Counted from the stretch's first letter, positions 1 through 9,278 are shown. The stretch: DNA of 64,000 bases from Neolewinella agarilytica (GCF_900110645.1 NZ_FOFB01000003.1:124001-188000); one strand, 5' to 3'. The notes: generated by a model from the letters alone, not told the origin. A program made the numbers and translations.

Positions 1-1
1 A

Positions 2-424
2 GCGAAAAACTCCCGGGAAAATTACTTGGGGGGACTTTCCATGGGGGGCTATGGAACCCTTCGTCTGGCGGGGGAGTATCCAGCAGTGTACCAGGCTGCC
101 TCCGCCCACAGCTCAATTACCCGATTAGAGGAAATGGCCCGTTTCGTAGAAGAGCCCGTCTCAGACTACCGGGAAACGGACACTATTGAGGATGTTATTG
201 ACCTGTTCCGGAACGAGCAAAATCTGCCCCGGCTTCGTTTTGATTGCGGGAGTGAGGATGAGCTCGTAAGCGGTAATCGATTGCTGCACCAGCAATTAAC
301 AGAAGCCAGGATTGACCATGTCTACGAAGAGTTTTCCGGCGGCCACGAATGGAGCTACTGGGAAGAGCATTTGGTGGATAGCCTGCGTTTTTTCTTCGTG
401 GATGAGGAGTTGGACTCCGACTAA
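2..424 (+). CDS. Esterase D / PF00756-type alpha/beta hydrolase, 5' truncated
   Basis: The frame is already open at the window edge, so only the C-terminal ~140 residues are present. The nucleophile elbow GLSMGGYG (GxSxG) is at the start and is preceded by SRENYLG, as in putative esterases of the S-formylglutathione hydrolase/enterochelin esterase family. An Asp in RFDCGSEDEL and the His in SGGHEWSYW fit the rest of a Ser-Asp-His triad. The substrate cannot be told from this part; an acyl or carbohydrate ester is the usual choice. The TTG at 26 is an internal codon, not the real start. The next gene runs convergently, 34 bp away. Confidence 0.82.
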   Translation, partial: AKNSRENYLGGLSMGGYGTLRLAGEYPAVYQAASAHSSITRLEEMARFVEEPVSDYRETDTIEDVIDLFRNEQNLPRLRFDCGSEDELVSGNRLLHQQLTEARIDHVYEEFSGGHEWSYWEEHLVDSLRFFFVDEELDSD

Positions 425-458
425 GATTACTCACCCGGCGTGCAACTCCCCGATCGGG

Positions 459-2747
459 TTAATCCGTCAAAGCCGTGATCCGTACGCGGACAGATTTTGA
501 AATCGGAGTATTACTTCCCCGGGCCGTGCGGGTGATCGGTACGAGCGTATTTGCCTCGGGGAAATAGGTGCCGATATTGCCGCGCGGAATAGAGTAAGGG
601 ACCACCTGAAATAAGCGTGCGTGGCGCGTTTCTCCGTCATATTCACTACTTAGATTGACTTTGTCTCCGGTGGAGAGCCCCGCCTCGGCCATGTCTGCCT
701 TGTTCATCATTACGATTCTCCGTTCGTTGTGAATGCCCCGGTAGCGGTCGTGCATGCCGTAAATCGTGGTGTTGTACTGATCATGGCTGCGCACGGTCAT
801 CATCAGGTATTCACCGGGCTCAAGGATATGACAACTCAGCGGGGAGACGGTGAAGTGTGCTTTACCATCTTCGGTGCCAAAGCGACGATTACGTGGGCCG
901 TTGGGGAGGTAGAATCCAGCGGGTTCGCGCACCCGCTCATTATAGCGTTCGAAGCCGGGTACACAGGCTGCGATGGCATCACGGACGTTGTCATAATCAT
1001 TGCTCATGTCCTTCCATTGCACCTGCGAGCGCGCCCCTAATGTTTTGCTGGCCAGGCCACAAATGATGGCTACTTCGCTGCGCAGGTTTTCACCAGCGGG
1101 CTTCAGTACACCTTTGCTCATCTGTACGACGCCCATGGAATTTTCACAGCTGACAAACTGCTCGCCCTGTGCCCGGATATCCGTTTCGGTGCGCCCCAGG
1201 CAAGGCAAAATAAGCGCCTGCTCACCGTGCACTACGTGACTGCGATTCGGCTTGGTAGAGATGTGGACCGTCAGTTTACACTGCCGGAGGCCCTTAGCTG
1301 TGTAGACCGTGTCCGGTGTTGCCGACAAGAAATTGCCCCCCAGGCCAAAGAAGACTTTCGCCCGGCCTTCGCCCATGGCTTTGATGCTGTTTACGACATC
1401 GTAACCATCTTTCTCCGGCGGCTCGAAATTGAAGTGAGCCCGAAGTGCATCCCGCAGTTCAGGCTTGAGTTTTTCCCAGACTCCGACCGTGCGGTCGCCT
1501 TGTACGTTACTGTGGCCGCGTACCGGGCAGATGCCGGCACCGGGTTTTCCGATGCTGCCCTTCAGCAATAGCAGGTTGACCATTTCCTTGATCACGTCAA
1601 CGGAGTTCTCGTGCTGGGTCAGCCCCATGGCGTAACAGAGAACGATCTTTTCCGAGCCGTGAATGAGGCCGGCGGCTTCTTCAATCTGATCGCGGTCAAT
1701 CCCGCAACCGCTGATGCATTGCTCCAGGTCAGTGGCCTCGAGCATGTTCGTCCAGGCCTCATATCCTGCCGTATGCTGTTCGATAAATTCCTGATCGAAA
1801 ACCGTACCGGGCGCTTCCTTTTCCTTCTCCCACAAAATCTTGCAGATAGCTCTGACCAGGCTCATATCCTCATTGATCCTGACCTGTAAAAAGAGGTCGG
1901 TTAGCTTGGTGCCTCGCTTCAGGATGTTGATGGGGTCCTGAGGGTCAACAAAACGCATTAGCCCGGTTTCTGGCAGTGGGTTGACACTAATGATACGGCC
2001 GCCATTATCCTTGCAGGTCTTCAGGGCAGAGAGCTGGCGGGGATGATTGGTGCCGGGGTTTTGGCCGAGCATGATGATGAGGTCGGCTTCGTGGAGGTCT
2101 TGCAGCGTGGTGGTGCCCTTGCCAATACCGATTACCTTGCTGAGGGCTGTACCGGTGCTTTCGTGACACATGTTAGAGCAGTCAGGCAGATTGTTAGTGC
2201 CGAACTGCCGAACGAAGAGTTGGTAGAGGAAGGCCGCTTCGTTGCTCGCCCTGCCGGAGGTGTAGAAGATTGCTTCGTCGGGGGAGTCGAGTCCATTGAG
2301 TTCGTTAGCGATGATGCCGAAGGCATCGTCCCAGCTTACGGGGGTATAGTGTGTAGCGCCGGGAGCCAGGTACATCGGCTGGGTGATGCGGCCGGATTTG
2401 CCCAGCTCGAAGTCGGTCATGTCCCCAAGCTCATCAATGCTGTGCTGGGCAAACCATTCCGGTGTAGCCCGATTCTTTGTCGCTTCTTCCGCAATGGCCT
2501 TAGCGCCATTTTCGCAATACTCCGCCACGGGGCTCCGCCGACCATCCGGGTCGGGCCAGGCGCAGCCGGGGCAGTCGAAGCCGTCTTTTTGGTTGAGCTT
2601 AAGCAGGGCGTGCATCCCCTCGCCAAAGTTCATGTATTCATTGACGTGTTGCAGAGAGACCTTTACGCCCGATATACCTGCGGCATAGTCATAAGGCTCG
2701 CGAAGTTCAAGGCCTTTGAGGCGTTCAGGGGTGAGTTCGTTGGGCAT
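459..2747 (-). CDS. FdhF/YdeP family molybdopterin oxidoreductase
   Basis: A 762-residue protein of the formate dehydrogenase alpha-subunit-like YdeP group, full length for the family. Near the N terminus, FDCPGCAWPD (Cys59, Cys62) followed by Cys78 looks like the iron-sulfur cluster region. Around 160-200, YTSGRASNEA and CSNMCHESTG match the molybdopterin-guanine dinucleotide binding part; a Cys stands where FdhF has selenocysteine. The C-terminal part (RSHDQYNTTIYG) is the MopB-binding barrel. E. coli YdeP is linked to acid resistance, but its substrate is unknown, so calling this a formate dehydrogenase would be an over-reading. No FdhD or electron-transfer subunit is adjacent. The gene carries one copy of the dispersed 19-bp motif at 1018. 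Confidence 0.88.
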   Translation of the reverse strand: MPNELTPERLKGLELREPYDYAAGISGVKVSLQHVNEYMNFGEGMHALLKLNQKDGFDCPGCAWPDPDGRRSPVAEYCENGAKAIAEEATKNRATPEWFAQHSIDELGDMTDFELGKSGRITQPMYLAPGATHYTPVSWDDAFGIIANELNGLDSPDEAIFYTSGRASNEAAFLYQLFVRQFGTNNLPDCSNMCHESTGTALSKVIGIGKGTTTLQDLHEADLIIMLGQNPGTNHPRQLSALKTCKDNGGRIISVNPLPETGLMRFVDPQDPINILKRGTKLTDLFLQVRINEDMSLVRAICKILWEKEKEAPGTVFDQEFIEQHTAGYEAWTNMLEATDLEQCISGCGIDRDQIEEAAGLIHGSEKIVLCYAMGLTQHENSVDVIKEMVNLLLLKGSIGKPGAGICPVRGHSNVQGDRTVGVWEKLKPELRDALRAHFNFEPPEKDGYDVVNSIKAMGEGRAKVFFGLGGNFLSATPDTVYTAKGLRQCKLTVHISTKPNRSHVVHGEQALILPCLGRTETDIRAQGEQFVSCENSMGVVQMSKGVLKPAGENLRSEVAIICGLASKTLGARSQVQWKDMSNDYDNVRDAIAACVPGFERYNERVREPAGFYLPNGPRNRRFGTEDGKAHFTVSPLSCHILEPGEYLMMTVRSHDQYNTTIYGMHDRYRGIHNERRIVMMNKADMAEAGLSTGDKVNLSSEYDGETRHARLFQVVPYSIPRGNIGTYFPEANTLVPITRTARGSNTPISKSVRVRITALTD
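1018..1036 (+). repeat. Dispersed 19-bp motif, copy 1 (spacer AGC)
   Basis: Exact match to the TGCACCTGCG / GCGCCC halves. Inside the ydeP-like gene, read antisense as GARSQVQ. Confidence 0.75.
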
Positions 2748-2847
2748 AAAGCAGGATTCGTTGTAGCGTGGAATAGTGGCATGGCCGTCAAATGCTCAAA
2801 CGGGCGGAGAGCCCGGGATGTTGAGACATCGGGGCTATTTGAGCAGA

Positions 2848-4266
2848 CTATTTTCCCGAAGGTCTTTCTGGAGGGGGCATTGCTTTTTTTCGCTCCTTCT
2901 CCCATTGTTTCTGATCGCGGATACAGTTCTCGATGTGTGGGTCCAGCCAGCCAGGCTCAAGATTGTCTTCATCCCAGGTAAGATAGGCCTGTTCCAACTG
3001 TGCCACCATTTCGGGTTTGATAGCGGCGATGTCTTGTCGCTCACCCGGGTCGTCTTTCAGGTTGAAGAGCAGGGTTTTTTCTTTGCTGGCGTTTTTATAG
3101 AGTTTATAGTCACCCTTACGTACGGCATATTCGTAGCCACCGACAGAGCGCCAAAAAAGCTGGTAGTGTGGAGGAGCTTCGTTTCTGCCGGAGATGAAGG
3201 GGATCAAATCTTTGCCATCCAGTTGTTTCATGGCACCTGCGTCCGCGCCCGCTGCTTCTACGACGGTGGGATAAATGTCAAGAGAAGTAATCATATGCTC
3301 GTAGCGTTGATTACCTGATATTGCTGCCGGCCAGTTCAGGAAGAAGGGAACTTTAATGCCCCCTTCAAAGAGCATTCCCTTAAACCCTCTTCCCGGACGA
3401 TTGTCCGCCCACTGCCCACGACCACCATTATCACTCAGGAAGAAGACCATCGTATTATCCTTGATGCCATTGGCTATCAGGGTGGAATCGATACGACCAA
3501 CACCAGCATCAACGGCATTCACCATAGCCCCATAAATGCTGCGGCCGCTGTATTCTATGTGTTTTGTCTGCTCCAGGTACTGTGCCGTAGCGTGATCCGG
3601 CGCATGGGGTGCATTGTAGGCGAGGTAAATGAAAAAGGGCTTTTCGTCTTTAGCCGTGATGACGTCAATAGCTTCGTCCGTGAAATCATCCGTCAGGTAA
3701 GTAAGTTCTGCCGGCGGAACGGGGACGCCGTTGCGGACGATCGTCCGAAGCGGTCCTTTAGGAATTCCCCAATAGTTCATCCCGCCGCCGGGGAAGCCGA
3801 ACCAATGATCAAAGCCCTGAGCGGGTGGGTGCAGGGCGGGGTGATCACCCACATGCCATTTGCCAATGGCACTCGTACGATAGCCTTGTTCTTTGAGGGC
3901 CTCGGAGAGCATTATTTCGGACAGGGGCGTGCCGACAGATTCGTCGTTGACCGTATTGTAGGGCATGTTGCAATCATGGCCAAAACGCGCCTGATAGCGG
4001 CCGGTGAGTAAGCCCGCCCGGGAAGGGCTGCAGTAGGGATGAGAAACGTATCCGTTGGTAAAGATGACCCCTTCTTCAGCGAGGCGGTCGAGGTGAGGTG
4101 TTGGAATGTCAGTGCCGCCATTGAAGCCTACGTCTGCCCAGCCCTGATCATCGGTGAGAATAATGATGACGTTCGGCGGACTCAGGGAAGTGGTCGCTAC
4201 AGCCTTGGGGGCCGTGGTGCAGTGGCCTAGCAGAACGAACAGAAAAAAGTAGTGGGCGAATTTCAT
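2848..4266 (-). CDS. Sulfatase lipoprotein (arylsulfatase family)
   Basis: 472 residues from the ATG at 4266. That start gives a lipoprotein signal (MKFAHYFFLFVLLGHC, lipobox Cys16), whereas an upstream start at 4323 would bury it. NVIIILTDDQGW (metal-binding Asp pair 39-40) and CSPSR at 79-83 are the sulfatase signature; that Cys is normally converted to formylglycine by an anaerobic-type maturase or FGE, not encoded here. GRYQARFGHD and the C-terminal KLYKNASKEKTLLFNLKDDP complete the family pattern. It is probably anchored in an outer or periplasmic membrane face and desulfates polysaccharides, as is typical of marine Bacteroidota; the substrate is not deducible. It lies 100 bp upstream of the YdeP-like gene on the same strand. 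Confidence 0.9.
   Translation of the reverse strand: MKFAHYFFLFVLLGHCTTAPKAVATTSLSPPNVIIILTDDQGWADVGFNGGTDIPTPHLDRLAEEGVIFTNGYVSHPYCSPSRAGLLTGRYQARFGHDCNMPYNTVNDESVGTPLSEIMLSEALKEQGYRTSAIGKWHVGDHPALHPPAQGFDHWFGFPGGGMNYWGIPKGPLRTIVRNGVPVPPAELTYLTDDFTDEAIDVITAKDEKPFFIYLAYNAPHAPDHATAQYLEQTKHIEYSGRSIYGAMVNAVDAGVGRIDSTLIANGIKDNTMVFFLSDNGGRGQWADNRPGRGFKGMLFEGGIKVPFFLNWPAAISGNQRYEHMITSLDIYPTVVEAAGADAGAMKQLDGKDLIPFISGRNEAPPHYQLFWRSVGGYEYAVRKGDYKLYKNASKEKTLLFNLKDDPGERQDIAAIKPEMVAQLEQAYLTWDEDNLEPGWLDPHIENCIRDQKQWEKERKKAMPPPERPSGK
3232..3250 (+). repeat. Dispersed 19-bp motif, copy 2 (spacer TCC)
   Basis: GGCACCTGCG then GCGCCC; first base differs from consensus. Inside the sulfatase gene, read antisense as GADAGA. 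Confidence 0.75.
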
Positions 4267-4393
4267 GATGGGTTGATGGACTGGTTTTGCCTGAAAGTAA
4301 TTGAAGTCATGTTTTCCCGACATGAAATTAACCGAGGGTGGAAGAAAAATAACGGACTCGCCGACTATTAAACTTGTTGCCTAACTTTCTCCC

Positions 4394-5545
4394 ATGTTAG
4401 ATTCCCCGCTCTACGTTCTTACCCTGCTTACCCTTAGTGTTCTCATTTGTGAATGGCTTGTTCGCAACACCTTTCTCCGACATCTTGGAACGGCGCTGCT
4501 GGTGATCCTCTTCGTGGCGGTCCTGGCAAATGTTGGCTTTTTGCCATCGGCTTCTGAAGGCTCCGTCATTTACACGGGAGTCTTTCGCTACCTGGCTCCC
4601 TTATCGATTTTTTATCTTTTACTGAACGTCAATCTGGCGAGTATTCGACGTGCCGGGGCACCGATGTTAATTCTGTTTTTTATTGGTAGTCTGGGAACCG
4701 TAGCCGGAGTGCTGGCGGGGATGTACCTGATTGATGGAAGTACACATTTTGGTGATCTTTACCCGGCGATCAGTGGAATGTTTACCGGCACCTATACGGG
4801 CGGTAGCGTGAATTACAACGCCGTTGCGCTACACTATAACGTGATGGAAGAAGGCGTCCTCTACGCCGGAATGACGGCGGTGGACAACATCATTACCGCT
4901 ATCTGGATGGTGGTTACGCTCGGTGCGCCGATGTTGTTACGCCGCCTTTTTGGCGGCAAAGTGACCGAAGTGGACGCGGCCGCCACGGCCGACGTCGAAC
5001 GTGAAAGTGAGGAGATCAGCATCATTACTCTGGGCGTATTGATCAGCGTCGGGCTGGCTTCCCTGATGGCGTCGAATTTGCTGACGGAGTGGCTGGCGGC
5101 TGCGGGCTTTAATGTTCCTTCCATTCTCATCCTGACCACCATCGCGCTGCTGCTGGCGCAGATTCCCTATTTCCATAAACTCCCGGGCGGGCAAGTGATC
5201 GGGCTGTTTTGCGTCTACCTTTTTCTGGCGGTTATCGGTGCTTTTTGCGAGCTGGCGGCACTGGCTGAAATTGGCCCGCTGGCCTGGAGGCTGCTCGCGC
5301 TCGTGACGGTCATTGTGCTGGTCCACGGACTGGTGGTCTTCGGCACTGCCGCTATCGGTAAGCTGGATTGGGACGTGGCCGCCGTCGCCTCCCAGGCCAA
5401 TATTGGCGGTTCTTCCTCAGCACTCGCGCTGGCTAAAAGCCTGGGGCGGATGGACTTGTTTCTGCCCGGCATTCTCGTCGGCGCACTGGGCAACGGGCTG
5501 GGGACTTACCTGGGGTTTCTGGTGGCGGGCTGGTTGGGGGCGTAG
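4394..5545 (+). CDS. DUF819 family integral membrane protein
   Basis: 383 residues, almost entirely hydrophobic, with about ten membrane segments broken by a charged loop around 195-215 (TEVDAAATADVEREPS-like stretch). The segment SGMFTGTYTGGSVNYNAVA and the late NIGGSSSALALAKSLGR loop are characteristic of the DUF819/YjcL family, which resembles sodium-coupled carboxylate transporters with an inverted-repeat fold. No substrate is established for the family. It is monocistronic and convergent with nadR, with only 4 bp between stop codons. Confidence 0.85.
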   Translation: MLDSPLYVLTLLTLSVLICEWLVRNTFLRHLGTALLVILFVAVLANVGFLPSASEGSVIYTGVFRYLAPLSIFYLLLNVNLASIRRAGAPMLILFFIGSLGTVAGVLAGMYLIDGSTHFGDLYPAISGMFTGTYTGGSVNYNAVALHYNVMEEGVLYAGMTAVDNIITAIWMVVTLGAPMLLRRLFGGKVTEVDAAATADVERESEEISIITLGVLISVGLASLMASNLLTEWLAAAGFNVPSILILTTIALLLAQIPYFHKLPGGQVIGLFCVYLFLAVIGAFCELAALAEIGPLAWRLLALVTVIVLVHGLVVFGTAAIGKLDWDVAAVASQANIGGSSSALALAKSLGRMDLFLPGILVGALGNGLGTYLGFLVAGWLGA

Positions 5546-5549
5546 TCAA

Positions 5550-6563
5550 TTAAGCCAACACATTCCCATATTTTGAGTATTCCGCCAGTATTTCTGCTAC
5601 CCGGGAAATTCTTTCCTCCAGACTTCCACTTAACACGAAATAGGGTAGTCGTCGCTGCGCTAAATCTCCCATGATCTGTTGCTGAAACCACTGCCGTTTT
5701 TGGTCGCCGGAGCGGTCCCAGGTGTCATCGTAAGGAATGTCCGTATCGCAGAGGAAGAAGAGGTCGTATCGCTTTTCAGATTCGCGGGCCAGGCGGGTAA
5801 GGATCGGGCCAGCGGTGCCGTGATAGTCTTTGGCGAACACGTAGGTGGTTATGGGGCAGGTATCAGCAAAAAGGTAGGTGTTGGCTTGCAGCAACAGCTC
5901 GTCTTCCCGGCGGAGGTGCTCCGGGGCGATCTCCTCAAATTGATCCAGGGTGATGCGGCGCTTTACCTGATTCGCCCGCCAGTATTCGGCGCCGTATTCG
6001 GGCATGGAAACTGTGTTAAAGTGCTTGGCCAGGGCCTGGGCCAAGGTGCTTTTGCCGGTGGAAGGAGCGCCTAACAGACAAACTTTAATGATGAGATCCC
6101 GGTACACGAGATCAGATAAATACTGCCGGTTTTGGAATAATTCGGCGCGGACGCGGGTGCCGGAGATGGGGACAAAAGAGCGGGGTTCATCCACCCGTCG
6201 GTCAATGGCTCCGAGGGCTTTACTGACGTGGTCTCCGTAAAACTCTGAAGAATAAAAATGGGTGATCCTGATGTCTCCCAGCTTCTTCAGGATGTAGTCT
6301 TCCTGAATCTTTTTGATCTCCGGAGTATCACCGTAGCCTTCGGGGCCATCCCATGCCTCAAGGATGGTTACGTCCGGGTATAACGCCTTGATCCAGGCCG
6401 CCCGGACCTGCAGCGGGACGGACGTAAGGTCAGTATGATACACTAAGACATAAAGCTGGTCCACTTCGGCGAGAGCCGTTTCCACCAGGTATTGGTGCCC
6501 CTTATGGAAGGGAGCGAATTTACCCAGGGTTAATCCGGTCTTTAGGGGAGTATCCTCACGCAT
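5550..6563 (-). CDS. nadR: NadR-type nicotinamide-nucleotide adenylyltransferase / ribosylnicotinamide kinase
   Basis: 337 residues. The N-terminal nucleotidyltransferase domain has GKFAPFHKGH (HxGH 20-23) and the ISGTRVR motif. The C-terminal kinase domain has a P-loop GAPSTGKST. Together they phosphorylate nicotinamide riboside and adenylate NMN to NAD in the cytoplasm. The N-terminal helix-turn-helix of enterobacterial NadR is absent, so this is the enzyme-only form without DNA-binding repressor function. A pnuC gene for nicotinamide riboside uptake lies 25 kb away in the same window, so a salvage route is likely complete. Confidence 0.93.
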   Translation of the reverse strand: MREDTPLKTGLTLGKFAPFHKGHQYLVETALAEVDQLYVLVYHTDLTSVPLQVRAAWIKALYPDVTILEAWDGPEGYGDTPEIKKIQEDYILKKLGDIRITHFYSSEFYGDHVSKALGAIDRRVDEPRSFVPISGTRVRAELFQNRQYLSDLVYRDLIIKVCLLGAPSTGKSTLAQALAKHFNTVSMPEYGAEYWRANQVKRRITLDQFEEIAPEHLRREDELLLQANTYLFADTCPITTYVFAKDYHGTAGPILTRLARESEKRYDLFFLCDTDIPYDDTWDRSGDQKRQWFQQQIMGDLAQRRLPYFVLSGSLEERISRVAEILAEYSKYGNVLA

Positions 6564-6622
6564 GCTGAAGTAGGTTCGGTATTTGCTCCGTAAGGTAGCA
6601 GAAAAGATGTAGGTTTACCCTC

Positions 6623-7144
6623 ATGCAGAAACATCTGGTAGAAATCAAAGCCCGCTCCTCCCGGGCGGCAACTCAGCGAAAAATCCTGCTGGCTCACGGG
6701 GCTGAATTCAAAGGAACGGACCATCAGGTAGACCACTACTTCAACGTACCCGAAGGCCGCCTCAAACTCCGCAGCGGAAACATTGAACACAGCCTGATTT
6801 TCTACAAACGAAACAACCAGGCGGGCCCCAAAGACAGCTCCGTGGCGCTGACCCGAATAGCCACCCAGGAACTGGCCAACAGCTTTGCGCAGACACTGGA
6901 TGCGGCCCTGGGGACCTGGGTGAAGGTGGACAAACAGCGGGAGATTTACTTCATCGATAACGTCAAATTTCACCTCGATGAAGTAGTTGGCCTGGGAAGC
7001 TTCCTTGAAATCGAAGCCATCGGAAATTCGCCCGATCAACGCCCGGAACTACTGGCCCAGTGCCAGCAGTACATGAAGCTGCTGGAGGTCAGGCCGGATG
7101 AGCTGGTAGAGAACAGCTACAGTGATTTGTTAACGCAGAAATAA
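6623..7144 (+). CDS. CYTH domain protein (class IV adenylate cyclase-like)
   Basis: 173 residues beginning HLVEIKARSS, the CYTH-type acidic/basic strand, followed by alternating charged beta strands (RLKLRSG, SLIFYKR, FHLDEVVGLGSFLEIEA) that form the phosphate-binding tunnel. CYTH proteins hydrolyse triphosphates or, in the CyaB branch, make cAMP. The GLGSFLEIEA segment is closest to CyaB/thiamine triphosphatase-like members, so the reaction cannot be decided from sequence alone. It is divergent from nadR, with 59 bp between the start codons. Confidence 0.82.
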   Translation: MQKHLVEIKARSSRAATQRKILLAHGAEFKGTDHQVDHYFNVPEGRLKLRSGNIEHSLIFYKRNNQAGPKDSSVALTRIATQELANSFAQTLDAALGTWVKVDKQREIYFIDNVKFHLDEVVGLGSFLEIEAIGNSPDQRPELLAQCQQYMKLLEVRPDELVENSYSDLLTQK

Positions 7145-7232
7145 TCATACCGTCTTTTATCTATGATCTCTAAGCCCGGAAATTGCAAACGAATGCAAGC
7201 CGTAAGTGCTGGAAAGTTTAGCTAAAAGGACT

Positions 7233-7240
7233 TAGCTTTG
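7233..7240 (+). promoter_or_regulatory. Candidate Bacteroidota -7 box for the transketolase pair
   Basis: TAGCTTTG fits TAnnTTTG and lies about 90 bp before the ATG at 7329. The -33 region at the right distance reads TGG, a weak TTG match. Confidence 0.42.
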
Positions 7241-7328
7241 CAACTAAACTTATTAGCCCGCTAATACCTTCTATTCGGGAACCACCTTACATTTATTTAC
7301 CCGTTTGACGGGGACAAACCATACATCC

Positions 7329-8174
7329 ATGGCAGACATCCAAGAACTGCAACGCATCGCCAGTCAGGTAAGGCGCGATATTATCCGGCAGGTTTACCTG
7401 TGCCAGAGTGGCCACCCCGGTGGCTCCCTGGGGAACGCTGACCTTTTGACGGCCCTCTACTTTGAGGTAATGGAGAATGACCCTTCCTTCAATATGGAGG
7501 GTAAGGGAGAAGATATCTTCCTGCTTTCCAACGGGCACATCTCTCCCGTCTTTTACTCCGTACTCGCACACCGGGGGTACTTCCCGGTGAAGGAACTGGC
7601 GACTTTCCGCCAGATCAATTCCCGTGTACAGGGGCACCCGACGACTCACGAAGGCTTGCCCGGTATCCGGATTGCCTCCGGCTCCCTGGGCCAGGGCCCG
7701 TCTGTCGCCTGTGGTATGGCACTGGCTAAGCGTATGGACGGAGATGATAAAACCGTCTTCGTGTTAACCGGCGACGGCGAGCAGCAGGAAGGTCAAATCT
7801 GGGAAGCAGCCCTCTTTGCTCCCCACAATAAACTCGATAATCTGGTACTGATCATTGACGACAATGGCCAGCAAATTGATGGTCCTACGGAAGAAGTATT
7901 GAAGCTTGGTAGCTTCGAAGACAAGTACAAAGCCTTCGGCTGGGACATCATGCACATGGACGGTAATGATATGGCCGAGACCGTCAAGGTACTCAAAGAG
8001 GCCAAAGCTAAGCGTAACGGTAAGCCTACCTGCATCGTGATGAAAACCGAAATGGGCAAAGGCGTTGATTATATGGAAGGTACCCATAAGTGGCACGGTA
8101 AAGCCCCAGACGATGAGCTGACCGAAAAGGCTCTCGCGCAGCTGGAGGAGACCCTTGGCGATTTCCCGGCCTAG
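7329..8174 (+). CDS. Transketolase, N-terminal (thiamine diphosphate) subunit
   Basis: 281 residues from the ATG at 7329; a TTG eight codons upstream is less likely. This is the N-terminal half of a split transketolase. GHPGGSLGNADLL and the ThDP/metal motif GDGEQQEGQIWEA ... DDNGQQIDG are intact. It moves two-carbon ketol units in the non-oxidative pentose phosphate pathway, together with the next gene, which supplies the pyrimidine-binding half. The two cistrons are separated by 135 bp holding a 15-bp inverted repeat. Such splits are known in archaea and several bacterial groups. Confidence 0.93.
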   Translation: MADIQELQRIASQVRRDIIRQVYLCQSGHPGGSLGNADLLTALYFEVMENDPSFNMEGKGEDIFLLSNGHISPVFYSVLAHRGYFPVKELATFRQINSRVQGHPTTHEGLPGIRIASGSLGQGPSVACGMALAKRMDGDDKTVFVLTGDGEQQEGQIWEAALFAPHNKLDNLVLIIDDNGQQIDGPTEEVLKLGSFEDKYKAFGWDIMHMDGNDMAETVKVLKEAKAKRNGKPTCIVMKTEMGKGVDYMEGTHKWHGKAPDDELTEKALAQLEETLGDFPA

Positions 8175-8309
8175 TAAGGGTAGAAAGGTGTAAGGGAGTA
8201 AAGGACTGCGGTCCTACTCTGCTCTTTTGACCTTTCCCTTGCACCCGCGTCCGCGCCCCCTTCCTCCCTCTTTCCCCTTTACTCCCCTTCCCCCTTTACT
8301 CCCTTACTT
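8173..8309. repeat. 8-bp-period array and 15-bp inverted repeat between transketolase subunits
   Basis: Four units of 8 bp (AGTAAGGG, TAGAAAGG, TGTAAGGG, AGTAAAGG) start inside the stop codon. Their complement returns before the next start. The 15 bp at 8190-8204 and 8293-8307 are perfect inverted copies (GTAAGGGAGTAAAGG and its complement). The right arm ends 3 bp before the downstream ATG. A dispersed-motif copy sits in the loop. Confidence 0.8.
8240..8258 (+). repeat. Dispersed 19-bp motif, copy 3 (spacer TCC)
   Basis: TGCACCCGCG then GCGCCC; one base differs. Intergenic, in the loop of the inverted repeat. Confidence 0.75.
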
Positions 8310-9272
8310 ATGCTATCTCTAGATAAACTCCAACAAACCGGCAAGAAAGCCACCCGCGATGGTTTCGGCGCCGGCCTCAAAGCCGCCGGCGACAAGCACG
8401 ACAACGTGATCATGCTCACCGCTGACCTCCGCGGCTCCATGAAGTCAGAAGACTTCATCAATACTTACCCCGATCGTTTCATTCAGTGTGGTATTTCCGA
8501 AGCCAACATGATGGGCGTTGCCGCTGGTCTGGCTACTGCGGGTAAGATTCCCATGACGACGACCTTCGCCAACTTCAGTACCGGCCGCGTCTACGATCAA
8601 ATTCGCCAGAGCATCGCCTACAGCGACAAGAACGTGAAAATCTGTGCCAGTCACGCCGGTCTTACACTCGGTGAAGACGGGGCTACCCACCAGATCCTGG
8701 AAGACATCGGGATGATGCGCATGCTCCCGGGCATGACCGTCATTAACCCCTGCGACTACAACCAGACCAAAGCCGCCGTGCAGGCCATCGCTGAGCACCA
8801 CGGACCGGTTTACCTTCGTTTTGGCCGTCCGGGATGGCCCATCTTCATCCCCGAAGATCAAAAGTTCGAAATCGGTAAAGCGCTGCACCTCAATGAAGGT
8901 AGCGACGTGTCCATCTTCGCTACCGGACACCTCGTTTGGTACGCAGTAGAAGCGGCGCGTGAGCTGGAAGCTGAAGGCATCAGCGTCGATCTGATCAATA
9001 TCCACACGATTAAGCCCCTTGACGAGGCGGCCGTGATCGCCAGCGCCAAAAAGACCGGTGCCGTTGTTTCCTGTGAGGAACACAACAAGTACGGTGGTCT
9101 GGGCAGCGCCATTGCGGAGTGTCTCAGCAAGAGTGCGCCAACCTTCCAGGAATTCGTCGCTACGGATGATACCTTCGGCGAGTCTGGAAAAGCGACCGAT
9201 CTGCTGGATAAGTACGGCCTTGGTATCAAGGATATCGTTGCTGCGGCTAAGCGGGCAGTGGCTAAGAAGTAG
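8310..9272 (+). CDS. Transketolase, C-terminal subunit
   Basis: 320 residues carrying the transketolase pyrimidine-binding domain (CGISEANMMGVAAGLATAG with the catalytic Glu, then TTFANFST) and the C-terminal transketolase domain (IFATGHLVWYAVEAARELE, EEHNKYGGLGSAIAE). It completes the split enzyme with the gene just upstream. Its translation start lies 3 bp after a perfect inverted-repeat arm, so access of ribosomes to this second cistron could depend on that hairpin; this is inference. Confidence 0.93.
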   Translation: MLSLDKLQQTGKKATRDGFGAGLKAAGDKHDNVIMLTADLRGSMKSEDFINTYPDRFIQCGISEANMMGVAAGLATAGKIPMTTTFANFSTGRVYDQIRQSIAYSDKNVKICASHAGLTLGEDGATHQILEDIGMMRMLPGMTVINPCDYNQTKAAVQAIAEHHGPVYLRFGRPGWPIFIPEDQKFEIGKALHLNEGSDVSIFATGHLVWYAVEAARELEAEGISVDLINIHTIKPLDEAAVIASAKKTGAVVSCEEHNKYGGLGSAIAECLSKSAPTFQEFVATDDTFGESGKATDLLDKYGLGIKDIVAAAKRAVAKK

Positions 9273-9278
9273 GTTGCA

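Noticed and set aside
2043..2981. Open frame of 312 codons opposite the YdeP-like gene
   Set aside because: Antisense to a conserved protein, no family features; a shadow of GC-rich coding DNA.
6143..6161. Match to the dispersed motif inside nadR (GGCACCCGCGTCCGCGCC)
   Set aside because: It encodes the conserved NadR motif ISGTRVR, so protein function explains it; not counted.
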